The notes beneath the pieces were generated by a model, which was not told where the DNA came from, did no database searches, and was given only the letters and a program-made list of their open reading frames with translations. This document shows, in pieces, positions 1-10,857 of a DNA stretch of 64,000 nucleotides. The stretch spans positions 820,928-884,927 of the forward strand of contig NW_025064882.1 of assembly GCF_019112545.1 (NCBI RefSeq). Direction: 5' to 3'. Source of the DNA: Guyanagaster necrorhizus (Eukaryota > Basidiomycota > Agaricomycetes > Agaricales > Physalacriaceae). Both the position numbers and the translations under genes were made by a program. Numbering within the stretch: position 1 is the first letter of the stretch; each line of letters starts with the position of its first letter.

Positions 1-2748
1 TTTCGAACCAACTGCAGATTGTTCGAACTGATGGTTATGTTCTTCGGACTAACCAACTCACCAGCCACCTTCCAGTGGATGATGAACGACATCTTCAAGG
101 ACCTCATTGCCACCAGGAATGTCACGATCTATCTGGACGACATACTCATTATGTCTAAAACCAAGGAAGAACACAGAACATTGGTATGCCAGGTCCTATC
201 TTTAATGAGGAAGCATTGACTGTTCCCCAAGGCTGAAAAATGCAAGTTCGAGATACTAGAAATGGAGTACCTCAGAGTCATTATCAGCGAAGAAAGCATT
301 CGGATAGACCCAATCAAAATAGCAGGAGTAACTGATTGGCTGGAACTGACAAAGAAGAAGGAACTGCAATCCTTCTTGGGGTTCACCAACTTCTACTGCT
401 GGTTCATTTGGGACTACAGCAAAATAGTCCGACCGATGACACAATTAACCAGGAATTCTCCATGGAATTGGAAGATGCCCCAAAGAGAGACGTTTAATGA
501 CCTCAAATGCCATCTAGCCAAAGACGTCGTCCTGGCAATCCTCAGCCAGGAAGGGAAATTCCAGATAGAAGCAGACTCCAGTGAAGGCGCAATTGGAGCC
601 ATACTTTCACAGGAACAGGATGGCAAATGGCGACCAGTCACCTTCATGTCAAAAGTGCTTACAGTGACTGAATGCAACTATGAGATCTATGATAAGGAAC
701 TCCTCACCATAATGCTTGCCCTTGCTGAATGGCGGCATTATCTCATTGGAGCAGTCCAAATCTTTGAGATCTGGACCAATCACCAAAACCTCTGGTACTT
801 CTGACAACCTCAAAAGCTTAACCGCAGACAAGCCTGATGGGTCACAGAATTATCCGAGTACAAATACACATTGCACCACAAGGCCGGTGTAGCAAACAAG
901 AAGGCTGATTTCCTCAGCCGCAGGACAGACCATAATCAAGGAGGAGATGACAATAAAGAAGTTGTATTACTACAACCAGAACACTTCCGAGCAATAGTCA
1001 TGCCCACAGAAGAAGAGATGCATGAATGCATCAAAAGCGCCACCAGGGACCCACACAAGTGGGATCAAAGAATTGCCCTATCGCTCAACCATGAGCGGGG
1101 ACTGAAGAAAGAAGGGGGAATGATCTGTTATGATGGATGGATCTATATCCCCAGAGATCAAAAACTTCATGATGATATCATTGCCACATGTCATGATCAT
1201 GCAACTGCCAGACATCCTGGCATCGTGAAGACCAAGAAACTGGTCTTATGGGAGTATTGGTGGCCCAAGATGGACTATGATATCACCTGATATGTGAAAG
1301 CTTGCGAGGTCTGTCAATGAAGCAAGACTTCAACACAATCCAGGGTGGCTCTATTACATCCAAATGAAGTACCTTCCACCCCATGGACCCACATCTCAGT
1401 GGATATGATAACCAGACTTCCTGAAAGTGATGGCTATGATGCAATCATCATTATAGTCAATTGCTTCTCGAAGGCAATCATTCTGATTGCCTGTTCCACA
1501 GAATTGACATCTGAAGGATGGGCAAAAATACTACGAGATGAAGTTTATACGAAGTACGGCATGCCCCAAGTAGTGATTTTAGACAGAGGACCACAATTTG
1601 TGTTCAAATTCTTGGATGATTTATATCATCTCCTCAACATCAAAAGAAATGCCTCAATGGCATATCACCCACAGACTGATGGCCAAATAGAACAGGCCAA
1701 CCAGGAAATTGAAAAGTATTTACGACTTTTCATCAGCTATCACTAAAACGATTGGATGGAATAGCTGGCATTAGCAGCATTCCAACACAACAACAGAATT
1801 CACTCCGCAACAGGCAAAACACTATTCTTTGTGAATTATAGCTGAAACCCACCAGTTGCGCAAACTACATGAACCCATATGACAATACCAGCTTCAATGG
1901 ACTTTGCCACAACAATGACAAAGATCCATGAAGAAACAAAGACAGCCCTTGAAAAGGCTGCCGAAACCATGAAAAAGCAATATGATAAGCACAAACGCAC
2001 CACACATGAATACTCCACCAACAACAAAGTCTGGTTGGACATTACAAATCTTCACCTACCAAGGCCAAAACAGAAATTGGCAGACAAACAAACAGGCCCA
2101 TTCAAAGTTCTCGGCAAAATCGGCAAATCCACATACAAGTTGCAGCTACCAGCAACTTGGAAAATCCATAATGTTTTTAATGAAACATTATTAACGCCAT
2201 ACATTGCACCAGCCTTTCCCAACCAGGAACGACCACCTCTGCCATCAGCAGAACTCATCGATGATGAAGAACACTATGAAATCGATGAAGTCTTAAACTA
2301 TAAAACCTGAAGGGTTAAAGCATGAGGCAGAGGCATGAAAACAACTGTTGACTACCTAGTCAGCTGGAAAGGCTATGGACCAGAATCAAACCAATGGGTC
2401 AATGAGAAATACATGAATGCAGAGGAGGCAATTCATGATTACAAACACAAAATCAACAACATAGACATGAAGGGGGTCATGTTCAATATTATATCTGAAC
2501 ACAAACCTCAGGTGACGAAAGGAAGAAAGATGCCATCTAGCCAGATATACATCAATCAACCTGCCAGCAGCACAGGCCAGGTAGGAGAGGACGATGAAGA
2601 TGACCCTGCAATGGGTGAACCAGAACTGGTGGGAACATACAGTGAAGAGCAATGTACCACACCTTCAACTCGTTTGAAGCCTGGCAACCAGCTGACGATA
2701 GGTCCAGCAGATTGGCCACCTCCTGTCAGACAGGGAGGACTGCCCTAA
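1..2748 (+). pseudogene. Element A pol (RT, RNase H, integrase, chromodomain), partial and stop-riddled
   Basis: One reading frame runs from the window edge to the stop at 2746-2748. Visible in order: RT palm with the catalytic YLDD at 130-141; RNase H from about 565 (EADSSEGAIGAIL); integrase zinc finger with the H-H and C-C pairs at about 1187-1317; integrase core with ISVDMIT near 1400, DRGPQF near 1585 and the Glu region (EQANQEIEKYL) near 1690; chromodomain at about 2340-2440 (VDYLVSWKGYGPESNQW). In-frame stops interrupt it after codons ending at 216, 801, 834, 1287 and 1317 among others, mostly TGA where sister copies have Arg. The frame itself is never shifted. About 100 residues, partly acidic (DDEDDP), follow the chromodomain, a tail absent from the sister elements. 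It would have replicated and integrated the element; in this state it cannot make a full protein. Confidence 0.93.
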
Positions 2749-2770
2749 CTGAACCATCGGAACAATGGTC

Positions 2771-2785
2771 TTAAGGAGAGGGTAA
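2771..2785 (+). promoter_or_regulatory. Polypurine tract of element A
   Basis: TTAAGGAGAGGGTAA lies directly before the TGTTA start of the 3' LTR, the position of the plus-strand primer. The same purine block precedes every complete 3' LTR of this group in the window. Confidence 0.75.
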
Positions 2786-3328
2786 TGTTACGATTTTTTC
2801 CTATTTTTCCCATTTTCTTTTCTTTTCTTCTCCTTTTTCTCAGAGGTGACCCCTATCTTTGCTTAGTCAGGGTGCTTAGGCCAGCGCTTAGGACCATGGG
2901 AATGCTTAGCTCAGCAACCCAGTCGGTCCTCGTCTTATTGTGTTGCTGTGTGCTATGAAGAGAGAGACAATACTCTTTTTATCCTCCAACTGCAGCGCAG
3001 CAGTAACAGCACACAGCAGAACAATGGGCTTTTGTGGAGAGACTGGCAACAGCAGGGGAAACAGCACAACAGCAAGACAACAGCTTTTGTAAATGGATAT
3101 TTATAATACGATAGCAAAACAGTATTTAAGTAGCTTAGTTCTCGCTGTAATACCCCAGTCTTGAACTAAAGTTTTACTTCACCATCTTATCTCGAGCTCC
3201 TGCTACTTGCAACGCCTTGACCTCACAACACTCTCATCACATCAGTGAACTCAGTTGGACATACCCAAAGTGCGAGGTACCGAACTGTTTATCACATGTT
3301 GATTGTCATATGGAATTTGGGCTTAACA
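2786..3328 (+). repeat. 3' LTR of element A (543 bp)
   Basis: Starts TGTTA and ends TTAACA, the terminal inverted repeat shared by these elements. It contains one TTAGTCA motif (2863-2869), a TATA-like TATTTAA at 3123-3129, and 34 bp later AGTCTTGAACTAA (3157-3169), the presumed start of R and self-primer. It is the longest LTR of the group here (others 413-471 bp). Confidence 0.88.
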
Positions 3329-3457
3329 CATAGGACAAGAATGAACTTAGCTGTTGTGCTGACTAAGCCCTGTCTCATGGTCCTAAGTGCTTGGTTTGGC
3401 ACTCTGACTAAGCATAAATAGGAGTTAAGTCAAGGAAAAGGGTGAAAAATTATAACA
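3329..3457 (-). repeat. Truncated 3' LTR of element B (129 bp)
   Basis: Matches the last ~130 bp (plus coordinates) of B's 5' LTR at 18578-19042, including two TGACTAAG motifs and the terminal TATAACA. The remainder is displaced by the insertion of A and should reappear left of A's 5' LTR outside the window. Confidence 0.85.
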
Positions 3458-3473
3458 TTACCCCCTTCTTAAG
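3458..3473 (-). promoter_or_regulatory. Polypurine tract of element B
   Basis: On the minus strand CTTAAGAAGGGGGTAA lies directly before the LTR terminus TGTTA, the normal plus-strand primer site. Confidence 0.75.
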
Positions 3474-3490
3474 ACCATTATTCCAATAGC

Positions 3491-6400
3491 TTAATTTAGA
3501 GATAATTCATAGTTGTGAATTGTGTCATCAGTGTTCATGAGTTTTTTGTTAACCTACTGGTTGGATTCAGAGCTATAGCCCTTCCAACTAACCAGGTAAT
3601 TGACCATTGTTGTCATGCTGCCCTCTTTTGCTTTAATTTTCCATAATCTGTGATTCAGGACTTGATCAACTTTATAGTGTTCTTCATTGTTGATCAGGTC
3701 AGGAGGTGGTAGTAGTGGTCCTTCCTGGTTGGGGAAGGCAGGTGCAATGTAAGAGCTTAATAATGTTTTATTGAAGGTGTTATGAATTTTCCAGATGGGA
3801 GGTAGATGTAGTTTGTATGCACTACCTTCTACCACTGTGATGATTGAGAAAGAACCAGTTCATTTGTCAGCAAGTTTGCACTTTGGGCATGGCAAGTGCA
3901 GATTGGTTGTATCAAGCCAGACTTTATCATTGATAGAGTATTTGTATGCAGACTAGCAATGTTTGTTGTATTAGGCTTTCACAGTCATGGCCATCTTTTT
4001 GAGAGCTGCTTTTGTCTTGATGTGGATCTTTGCCATGGTGGTGGCAAAATCTGTGGATGCAGGAGTTGAAGTGCAGTGTTGTTCGGTCTGGGAGATGTGA
4101 GGGTGATACCCATAGTTGATGAAGAAGGGAGTCTTTCTAGTTGCAGAATGAACATGATTGTTGTGTTGGAATGCAGCTAATACTAGCCACTCTACCCAAT
4201 TGTCTTGTTGATAATTAATGAACAACTGAAAATACTTCTCTACTTCCTGGTTAGCTTGTTCTGTCTGCCTGTCAGTCTGAGGGTAGTATGCTGTCAATGC
4301 ATTTTGCCTAATGTTGAGAAGTCGATAGAGGTTGTCAAGGAATTTGGAGACAAATTGAGGCCCTCTGTCTGAGATTACCACTTAGGGCATACCATATTTG
4401 GAGTATATCTTATCTCATAGGATTTTTGCCCATTCTTCAGAGGTTAACTCTATGGAACAGATGATCAGTATGATTGCTTTAGAGAATCAGTTGATTATGA
4501 TGATGATCACATCATAGCTATTACAGTTGGGCAGTCCCATGATCATATCCACTGAAATATGAGTTCACAGTGTCGATGGAACCTCATTTGGATGGAGTGG
4601 CATGACTCATGGCTGTGTTGAGGATTTGCTATATTAGCAGACTTCATATGCTTTGACATATGTGGTGATATTATTGCTTATTTTGAGCCATTAATATTCT
4701 CACAGTACTAATTCTTTGGTTTTGGCAATATCAGAATGACCAATAGTCATATGGTCATGACAAGTGGTGATTATTTTGCTATGTAGTCCTTGATCTCTGG
4801 AAATATAGATTTGCTCATTGTACTAAATCAATCCTCCATCTTTCATCATCTCTCATTCATGATTAAGAGATGGTGCTACTTGCTGGTCCCATTTGTGACT
4901 GTCTCTGATTGTGCTCTTGATTTGCTCATAGATCTCCTCCTCCATGGGCATTATCATAGCCCAGAAGTGTTCTGGCCATAATAGAGTTACCCTCTCATTG
5001 TCAGTTTCTCCCTGATCATGGTCAGCCCATTGGCTCAATAGATCAGCCTTCTTATTTGTGGTGCTGGCTTTATGATGGAGCATGTACTGATATTGGCTGA
5101 GTTCTGTGACCTATCTGGCTTGTCAGTAGTTCGGTTTTTGTGGCTGATGGAAATACTGCAAGTTTTGATGATTAGTCCAGATTTTGAACACCTCTGTGGC
5201 TCTGATCAGATAGTGCCACTATTCCTCTAGGGCAAGCATTATAACAAGTAATTCCTTGTCATAGATTTTGTAGTTATGTTTAGTGATAGTTAATATCTTA
5301 GAAAGGAATGCCATCAGATGCCATTTTCCTCTCTGCTCTTGTGAGAGTACAGCACCAATGGTGCCTTCACTTGCATCTGCCTCAACCCTGAATTTTCCCT
5401 TCTGTGTGGGGATGGTGAGTATGACATTCTTGGCCAGTCATCACTTCAGGTTATTGAAGGCACTCTGTTGAGAGAGTCCCCAAGTCCAAGAGGCATTGCC
5501 AGTCAACTGCATCATGAGGTGAATGATTTTGCTGTAGTCTCAGATAAACCAACAGTAGAAATTGGTGAATCCAAGAAATAATTGCAACTCCTTTTTCTTG
5601 GTTGATTCTAGCCATTTGGCTATCCTGCTATCTTGACAGGATCCATCCTGATACTCCCCTCACTTATGATGACTCTGAGATACTCAGTTTCAAGTACCTC
5701 AAACTTGCATTTCTCAGTTTTAAGGAATAGTTTATATTTTCTCATGAGGGCTAGCACCCATCATACCAGCTTCCTATGCTCCTCCTTGGTTTCTGACATG
5801 ATCAGAATGTCATCAAGATAGATAGTAACCTTTTCTGTGGCAATGAGATCCTTGAATATATCATTCATCATCCATTGGAATGTTGCCAGAGAGTTAGTGA
5901 GTCCAAAGAACATAACCATTGGTTCAAATAGTCTCTGGTTCATTCTGAATGCTGCTTTCCACTTGTCTCCTTTCTTGATACAAATGTTATTGTATCCCCA
6001 CCAGATGTCAAGTTTGGTATAATATTTAGCTCCTCAGAGTTTGTCCATCAACTCTGAGATTAATAAAAGTGGATATCGATTTTTGATTGTCATTTTATTA
6101 AGCTTTCGATAGTCCTGAACTGATCAAAGCTTGCCATCCTTCTTCTTGATGAAGAAGAATGGTGATGCTATGGGAGATTTTAAGGGTCTAATACGTCTGC
6201 TGGATAGATTCTCATCCAAGAACTTATCAAGCTCTTGCTGTTCATTATTGCCAAGTGGATATATTTTACAATCCAGATTAGCATTAGCATTTGGGATTAG
6301 CTTGATTGCATGGTTTTAAGGTTTTGGTTTTGGCAACTCATCAAAGCTTTCTTTTTTGAATAGGTCCCTGAAATCTCATGCTTATTCAGAAACCATTTCC

Positions 6401-7386
6401 TCAAAGGTTTTTTTCTTCTTTTATTCATTGGCCTTGGCAGCAAGATTATTAGTGTGATAGACAGCATGAATATGTAGTTTATGCTGTAGGTTGATGGCAA
6501 GGATGGTTTCTCTATCTTCCATCTCCTCATTCCACCAATCCTCTGAATCCTCATCCAGCAACTCAAATGGGATTTTTTAGCATCAACACTACATAAATAT
6601 GATTCATCTGGTTTTTCAATTAATCAGCAGATTATAACATATTAGCCAGTTGTGTCTGAGGAAGATTTTTTTGATCTTGAGATCTGTGACTGCTAGGTTG
6701 ATTTGCTCAGAATGATCACCGATCATGAGTCTGAGTTTCATAAATTCAGTAATCGAGCCAGCCTGATTTTTAGTTCCATCAGCATTATAAATGGGGATTG
6801 GAGCTACAGTGGCTCAGGTCAGAAGTTTGTGCTTGTTGACAAAAGCACAGTTGATAGAACTCCCTGTACACCCACTGTCAATCAATGTGGTTATAGCATG
6901 GATGGCACAGGATGTGAGTGTTTCAATTTGTGCTTTAGTAAATGAGTCTCATTCTGCTATTTTAGACTGTTGAATGAACTTTTGCAATCCCCAAAGCTTG
7001 TCAAGCTACTCTAGAGCTTGACATTATTCGGCTCTTTGTATTCCTTCTATTGTTTCATCGATCACTTCTTTGGTTCAGATCCAATGGACTCAGTTTCTGA
7101 GTATGGCTTTTGCTGCTTTCTTATCTGTGGCTTCTTTAATGGCCCTCCATGTCCATTCAGTATTGAATAGTTTGAGCCAAGTATTGGGGCTCTCTGCCCT
7201 TATTCAGCCTGAAGATGATTGAGTCTTCTGTCATGATTCATTGGTGTGTAGGGTATAAGCTGTGGGTATTTCTGAATGTGTAGTATAAATAGACATAGGA
7301 GTATCTACAGAGGTACTATCAGTCTGACTAGCAGCTGGGATTTGCACACCATAGGATTCATCAGCCAGTCCAGTGGAATTGCTCAC
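3491..7386 (-). pseudogene. Element B pol (protease, RT, RNase H, integrase, chromodomain), many stops
   Basis: Reading leftward from the gag/pol junction at 7386: retropepsin with DSGCTG near 6870; RT with YLDDILIMS near 5810-5840; RNase H near 5300-5460; integrase HHCC finger near 4600-4760; core with DRGPQF near 4360 and the Glu region QTEQANQEVEKYF near 4240; integrase C-terminal region near 3780; chromodomain VNYLVSWKGYSSESNQ at about 3556-3605; stop TAA 3491-3493. Frame is largely kept but broken by TGA, TAG and TAA stops, many at former Arg or Gln codons. It matches C pol domain for domain. Expression would need the gag/pol recoding step noted under findings. Confidence 0.9.
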
Positions 7387-9145
7387 TGACTAGCCTCATC
7401 TTTTACTTTCTTGACCTTTGTTTCTTTATCAAGTCTCTCTTTTTTCTTCTGTAATTCAGCAATCTAAGTCCGAATGTCTTCTCATGTTCTCTTCTTCTTT
7501 AGGCAGTCTTTTGCCATATGCCTCTTCTGCTCACAATTGAAATATTTCCCTTCTTTCTTCATCTGGTTGATGTCCATCGGCTTTCCTGTCTCTGTGTATG
7601 TAGTTCTGGTTTCTGTCTTATAGGAGATCAAGGCCAAAGAGATTCTCTGTGGTTTCCCAGCAGTTGTCTCCAAGGTTTTGTTTGGAGTTAGCAGGGTCAA
7701 TTTCTTGACATAGTCTTATAAGGTTGATGATTCTGCTTTCTGCCTTTGCTGCTCCTTGTACATCTCAATGATTCTCTCTTTCCATTCATCATATCCTACC
7801 AGTATTAGCACCTTGATGCCAATAGCTGAAATCATTGTGATGTATGAGGAGGGGACACCTCACTTGAGGGCCTCGACTATTCATCTGTTGTTTGCTGTAT
7901 CTTCCCTGATACTGGCTAATTTAGTGAGCCATTCCAGCTCATCAAAGTAGTCTATGGCTGCTTTATCTCCTATCTTGTATTCTTTGATCTTCTGCTTGTG
8001 TACCTCTTGTACCACTAGATCAATGAATTTATTGTTCAACATTTGTTTGAATATAGGCCACAAGAGATACCAGTAGTGTCCTCATGTTGTTGATCAGAAG
8101 TTAGGGGAGATAAGGATCCACTAGATTTTGGCTTTCTCTTCAAGATAGAAGGCAGCAAAGATGACTTTATTCATGTCAGTCCCCAAATACCTGATGTAGA
8201 CTTTGAAGTACTGTTCACAGTCGATGAAAAAGCGGTCAATGTCATCAGAGGCCCCTTTAAAGGGGTGGGGCTTCTGTAGGAGATCAGAGCAGCATTAGAG
8301 GACTGCTACATCATGAGACAACACTTCTATCAGATTGGGCCATTCTGAAAAAGAGGGGCATCATTATTCATGTGGGGGTCCAGAGAAGGAATGCAGTGAG
8401 TTATCATCTGCTACTGGGCTTTCCTATAGCAGCTCCTCTTTTCATATGATGATGCCATCTCAAATGGTGAATCTGAGTTATACTGCTTCTGGATCATCTC
8501 GCATTGAGTCTTTTCTGCTTCCTTCTGCTTTATCAGAAGAAGGCTGTGCTCCTAATAATTGACTTTCTTTGCTGGTCTATGGGTTTCAGTAGGATATCAG
8601 CATCTCCTCAGGTCAAGATCATGATTGAGAGAGCCAGGTTGCTGTTGAACAGGAGGAGGAGATGGAGTATGAAAATGTACTCCAAATGGACAGGGCCATG
8701 TATATGGCTTGTTTTGGGTTTTCAGGTGGGGATCATAGCATAGGATATACAGGCATTGGCATTTGATATGCTGGCAGCCTTTGGACCAAGTCTTCAGAGT
8801 GTTTCTGGTTATACTAGACTGCGGCATAGTCCATTGCTGCATGTCTCAGAATTTCTGTTCTTTCATCAGTCATAGAATAGAGATATAATTATCCTAATTC
8901 AGATGCTATTCAGGCAACATCACATTATAAAAAGTTTACTCCTCACAGATAGTATTCCTGATACTCCTGTATTCTTGCCTTCTTTATTTCCCACTCAAGT
9001 TCTTCTTTGTCCATTGATTCTTATAGTCTATATCTGAAGACTCCACCAGGACAAGGCAGATCACTGCTTTCAGTTTCCTCCTCCTCTGTTTCTTTGTCAT
9101 CTCCTTCCTCCTCAGGGAGGGAATCAGTGAGTGGATCATAGAAAC
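7383..9145 (-). pseudogene. Element B gag (capsid/nucleocapsid), degenerate
   Basis: Minus-strand Gag in the +1 frame relative to ORF0. It begins around SFYDPLTDSLPEEEG near 9145 and has an acidic stretch. A capsid-like domain at about 8250-7750 (FKQMLNNKFIDLVVQEVHKQ and neighbours) is followed by a CCHC nucleocapsid knuckle at about 7540-7500. The first knuckle Cys is Tyr (KYFNC...H...C), so zinc binding would be lost. It ends at TGA 7385-7383, overlapping the pol frame. The Gag would form the virus-like particle. Several in-frame stops are present. Confidence 0.82.
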
Positions 9146-10365
9146 TCCCTGCCTCCTCTGGTTGTATTATTGTTCTGCTGCCCTGGCTGGATGCTCAGCC
9201 CAGTGGTTGCAGGATCTGATATATTGTTGTAGGTGGTGGTAGGCTGACTGCTGATGTCAGAGTCATACTGATTCCCACCAGTTGCTCTCACTGCCTCCAC
9301 TTGCTCACAATAGAGGCAGATATTCTGTTGGTAGTCATTATTGATAAGCTGTCCAATGACCCTACTTCTGAGAAATCCTCAGAGTGCATAGACAGAAATG
9401 TGAGCATTTCCAGGGGTTTGAAGTCTGTAGTGCCTGAGGACAGACTCATCACTCCCAAATGCAGAATCAGCACTGGAGGTTCATTGAGAGAGGAGGTACT
9501 GTAGGGTTGGGGGATAGTGATTTCTTCTGGTTCGGGTATTATCTGCCCAGTATTCAAGAGTTCCACTTTGTGAGATACTGAGTTCTCTGAAGATAGAGAA
9601 AGAGAGGGAGGGGTCTGCTCATACTGGTGCAAGTATGCTGGCAACCTCTGGTCAAAGTCCATACTAGTTAGAGACATTGGCCCTGGCCAATCGGTCTCTC
9701 TCCACTTCTTGCTGGCAATCTCTGTTCTGCTCATCATACTTGATAGCCACTCTCCTTGGTGACTCCTCCTCTACATGTCAGTTCTCAGGCTCACCATGTA
9801 CTGGCTGTGGCTCACTGCACTGCCTACACTCTTTCTGTCAGATAGCATCATTATAGTTGAAGAAAATGGTAAAGTCTCAGATTGAGAAGTACTGACATAC
9901 AGTTTCTTCCCATAGTTCTTGTCATCTTTGCTCATCATCCAGCTAGTCTGAGGGATTCTGCCCTATCCTGGTGCTGGCCCTAGCAAGGGAGCAGACATTG
10001 TGAGACTGGCTGCCAGATGTTGGGGCATGAGATCTTGAAGCTATCTGAGGGGCATCGAGAGAGTCCTGGGCATGGTTGGCAATCCCATGGGTATGGGAGG
10101 TGGAAGAGTGACTGGAGGAGGGAGACTGGTGGAAGAAATCTTCTGGGATGTTCTGATCTTCATTGTTGGGGATGATGTCTGGTACAAGGATTCTATATCT
10201 CCTTGGAATGCCAGAGTGCTAGTTTTCAGGTCAAGAGAAGCATTGTCTTCCCTCTTCTTCCTGACCATCTCCCTGATACAAGCCACTATACTCAGCTTCT
10301 GGAGGCTGGTAGGTCATTCATCAGGATTCAGAGATGTCATAGAGTAGAAGGTCAGGAGTTATATT
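9136..10365 (-). pseudogene. Element B ORF0, main part (before the C insertion)
   Basis: Minus-strand frame that joins, across element C, to the leader at 18340-18522. It contains the conserved C-terminal ORF0 block SDESVLRHYRL followed by GFLRSRVIGQLINNDYQQN and ATGGNQYDSD (about 9450-9240), closely matching C. It ends at TGA 9138-9136 (context CTATGATCC), after which Gag resumes one base forward. A stop-free stretch in a neighbouring frame (9288-9737) is a shadow. I know no described homologue. Confidence 0.72.
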
Positions 10366-10801
10366 TGTTATGATTTTTCTCTTTTCATTGCCTTTTTATC
10401 TCTATTTATGCTTAGTCAGAAGGCACAAGACCATGGAAGGGCTTAGTCAGCACAACTAACCCATCCATCAATCACCCCAACAATCAAGCCCAACGATGTA
10501 CAAGCATCCTTTTATGTACAGTAATGATGCTCAAGGACAACGAGCACCATGGACACAGATATACACAATTAGTAGTGATATTATTAGAACCCTCTGTACA
10601 GTATTTAAGACTGACAGCTCTCACTGGTATACCTCAGCTTCGAGCTAAAGTTTATTACTACTATTCTACCTCGAGTCAATCATTTGACCTTGAAGTCACA
10701 CTGAGGAGGAGATCAACTCTGTGGACTCAGCTGATTCCTCAAAGTGCAAAGGGACGACTGTTTATCATGTGGTTTTGCTCACATAATGCTTGAGTCTAAC
10801 A
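10366..10801 (+). repeat. 5' LTR of element C (436 bp)
   Basis: Begins TGTTATGATTTTT and ends GTCTAACA. It holds two TTAGTCA motifs (10412-10418, 10443-10449), TATTTAA at 10602-10608, and AGCTTCGAGCTAA at 10636-10648. The 3' LTR is 14 bp shorter, owing mainly to a small deletion near its end; the other differences are mostly transitions. Confidence 0.93.
10602..10648 (+). promoter_or_regulatory. LTR core promoter and self-primer start motif of element C
   Basis: TATTTAA at 10602-10608 lies 34 bp before AGCTTCGAGCTAA (10636-10648). The spacing fits TATA-directed initiation at or just before the motif. The motif is complementary to the sequence just after the 5' LTR (10803-10815). The 3' LTR keeps the same arrangement (TATA at 18149, motif at 18183). 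Exact transcript start is inferred, not seen. Confidence 0.6.
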
Positions 10802-10802
10802 A

Positions 10803-10815
10803 TTAGCTTGAAGCT
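10803..10815 (+). promoter_or_regulatory. Primer binding site of element C (self-primed type)
   Basis: TTAGCTTGAAGCT begins two bases after the 5' LTR. Its complement is AGCTTCAAGCTAA, matching the LTR motif at 10636-10648 except for one G-U pair that a decayed CpG explains. There is no TGG tRNA-type PBS. This is the arrangement of Tf1 and sushi elements, where the transcript's own 5' end primes minus-strand synthesis. Confidence 0.7.
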
Positions 10816-10857
10816 TCTAGCTTCCCTTTCTCAAGCCCAATTGTGCTGAGAAACTGA

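Larger units (their letters stand above)
1..3328 (+). mobile_element. Element A: Ty3/gypsy chromovirus, 5' part beyond the window
   Basis: The 3' portion of a chromovirus-type LTR retrotransposon: reverse transcriptase from the fingers/palm onward, RNase H, integrase, chromodomain, purine tract and a complete 3' LTR. The sequence directly after its LTR (CATAGGACAAG) matches the interior of the LTR of the opposite-strand element B, so A was inserted into B's 3' LTR. The 5' half of A and its left target duplication (predicted CATAG) lie before base 1. Family assignment is firm; the insertion history is inferred from the junction. Confidence 0.9.

Noticed and set aside
3329..3457. Independent solo LTR next to element A
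   Set aside because: It abuts B's purine tract and pol and matches B's 5' LTR, so it is the remainder of B's 3' LTR after A inserted.
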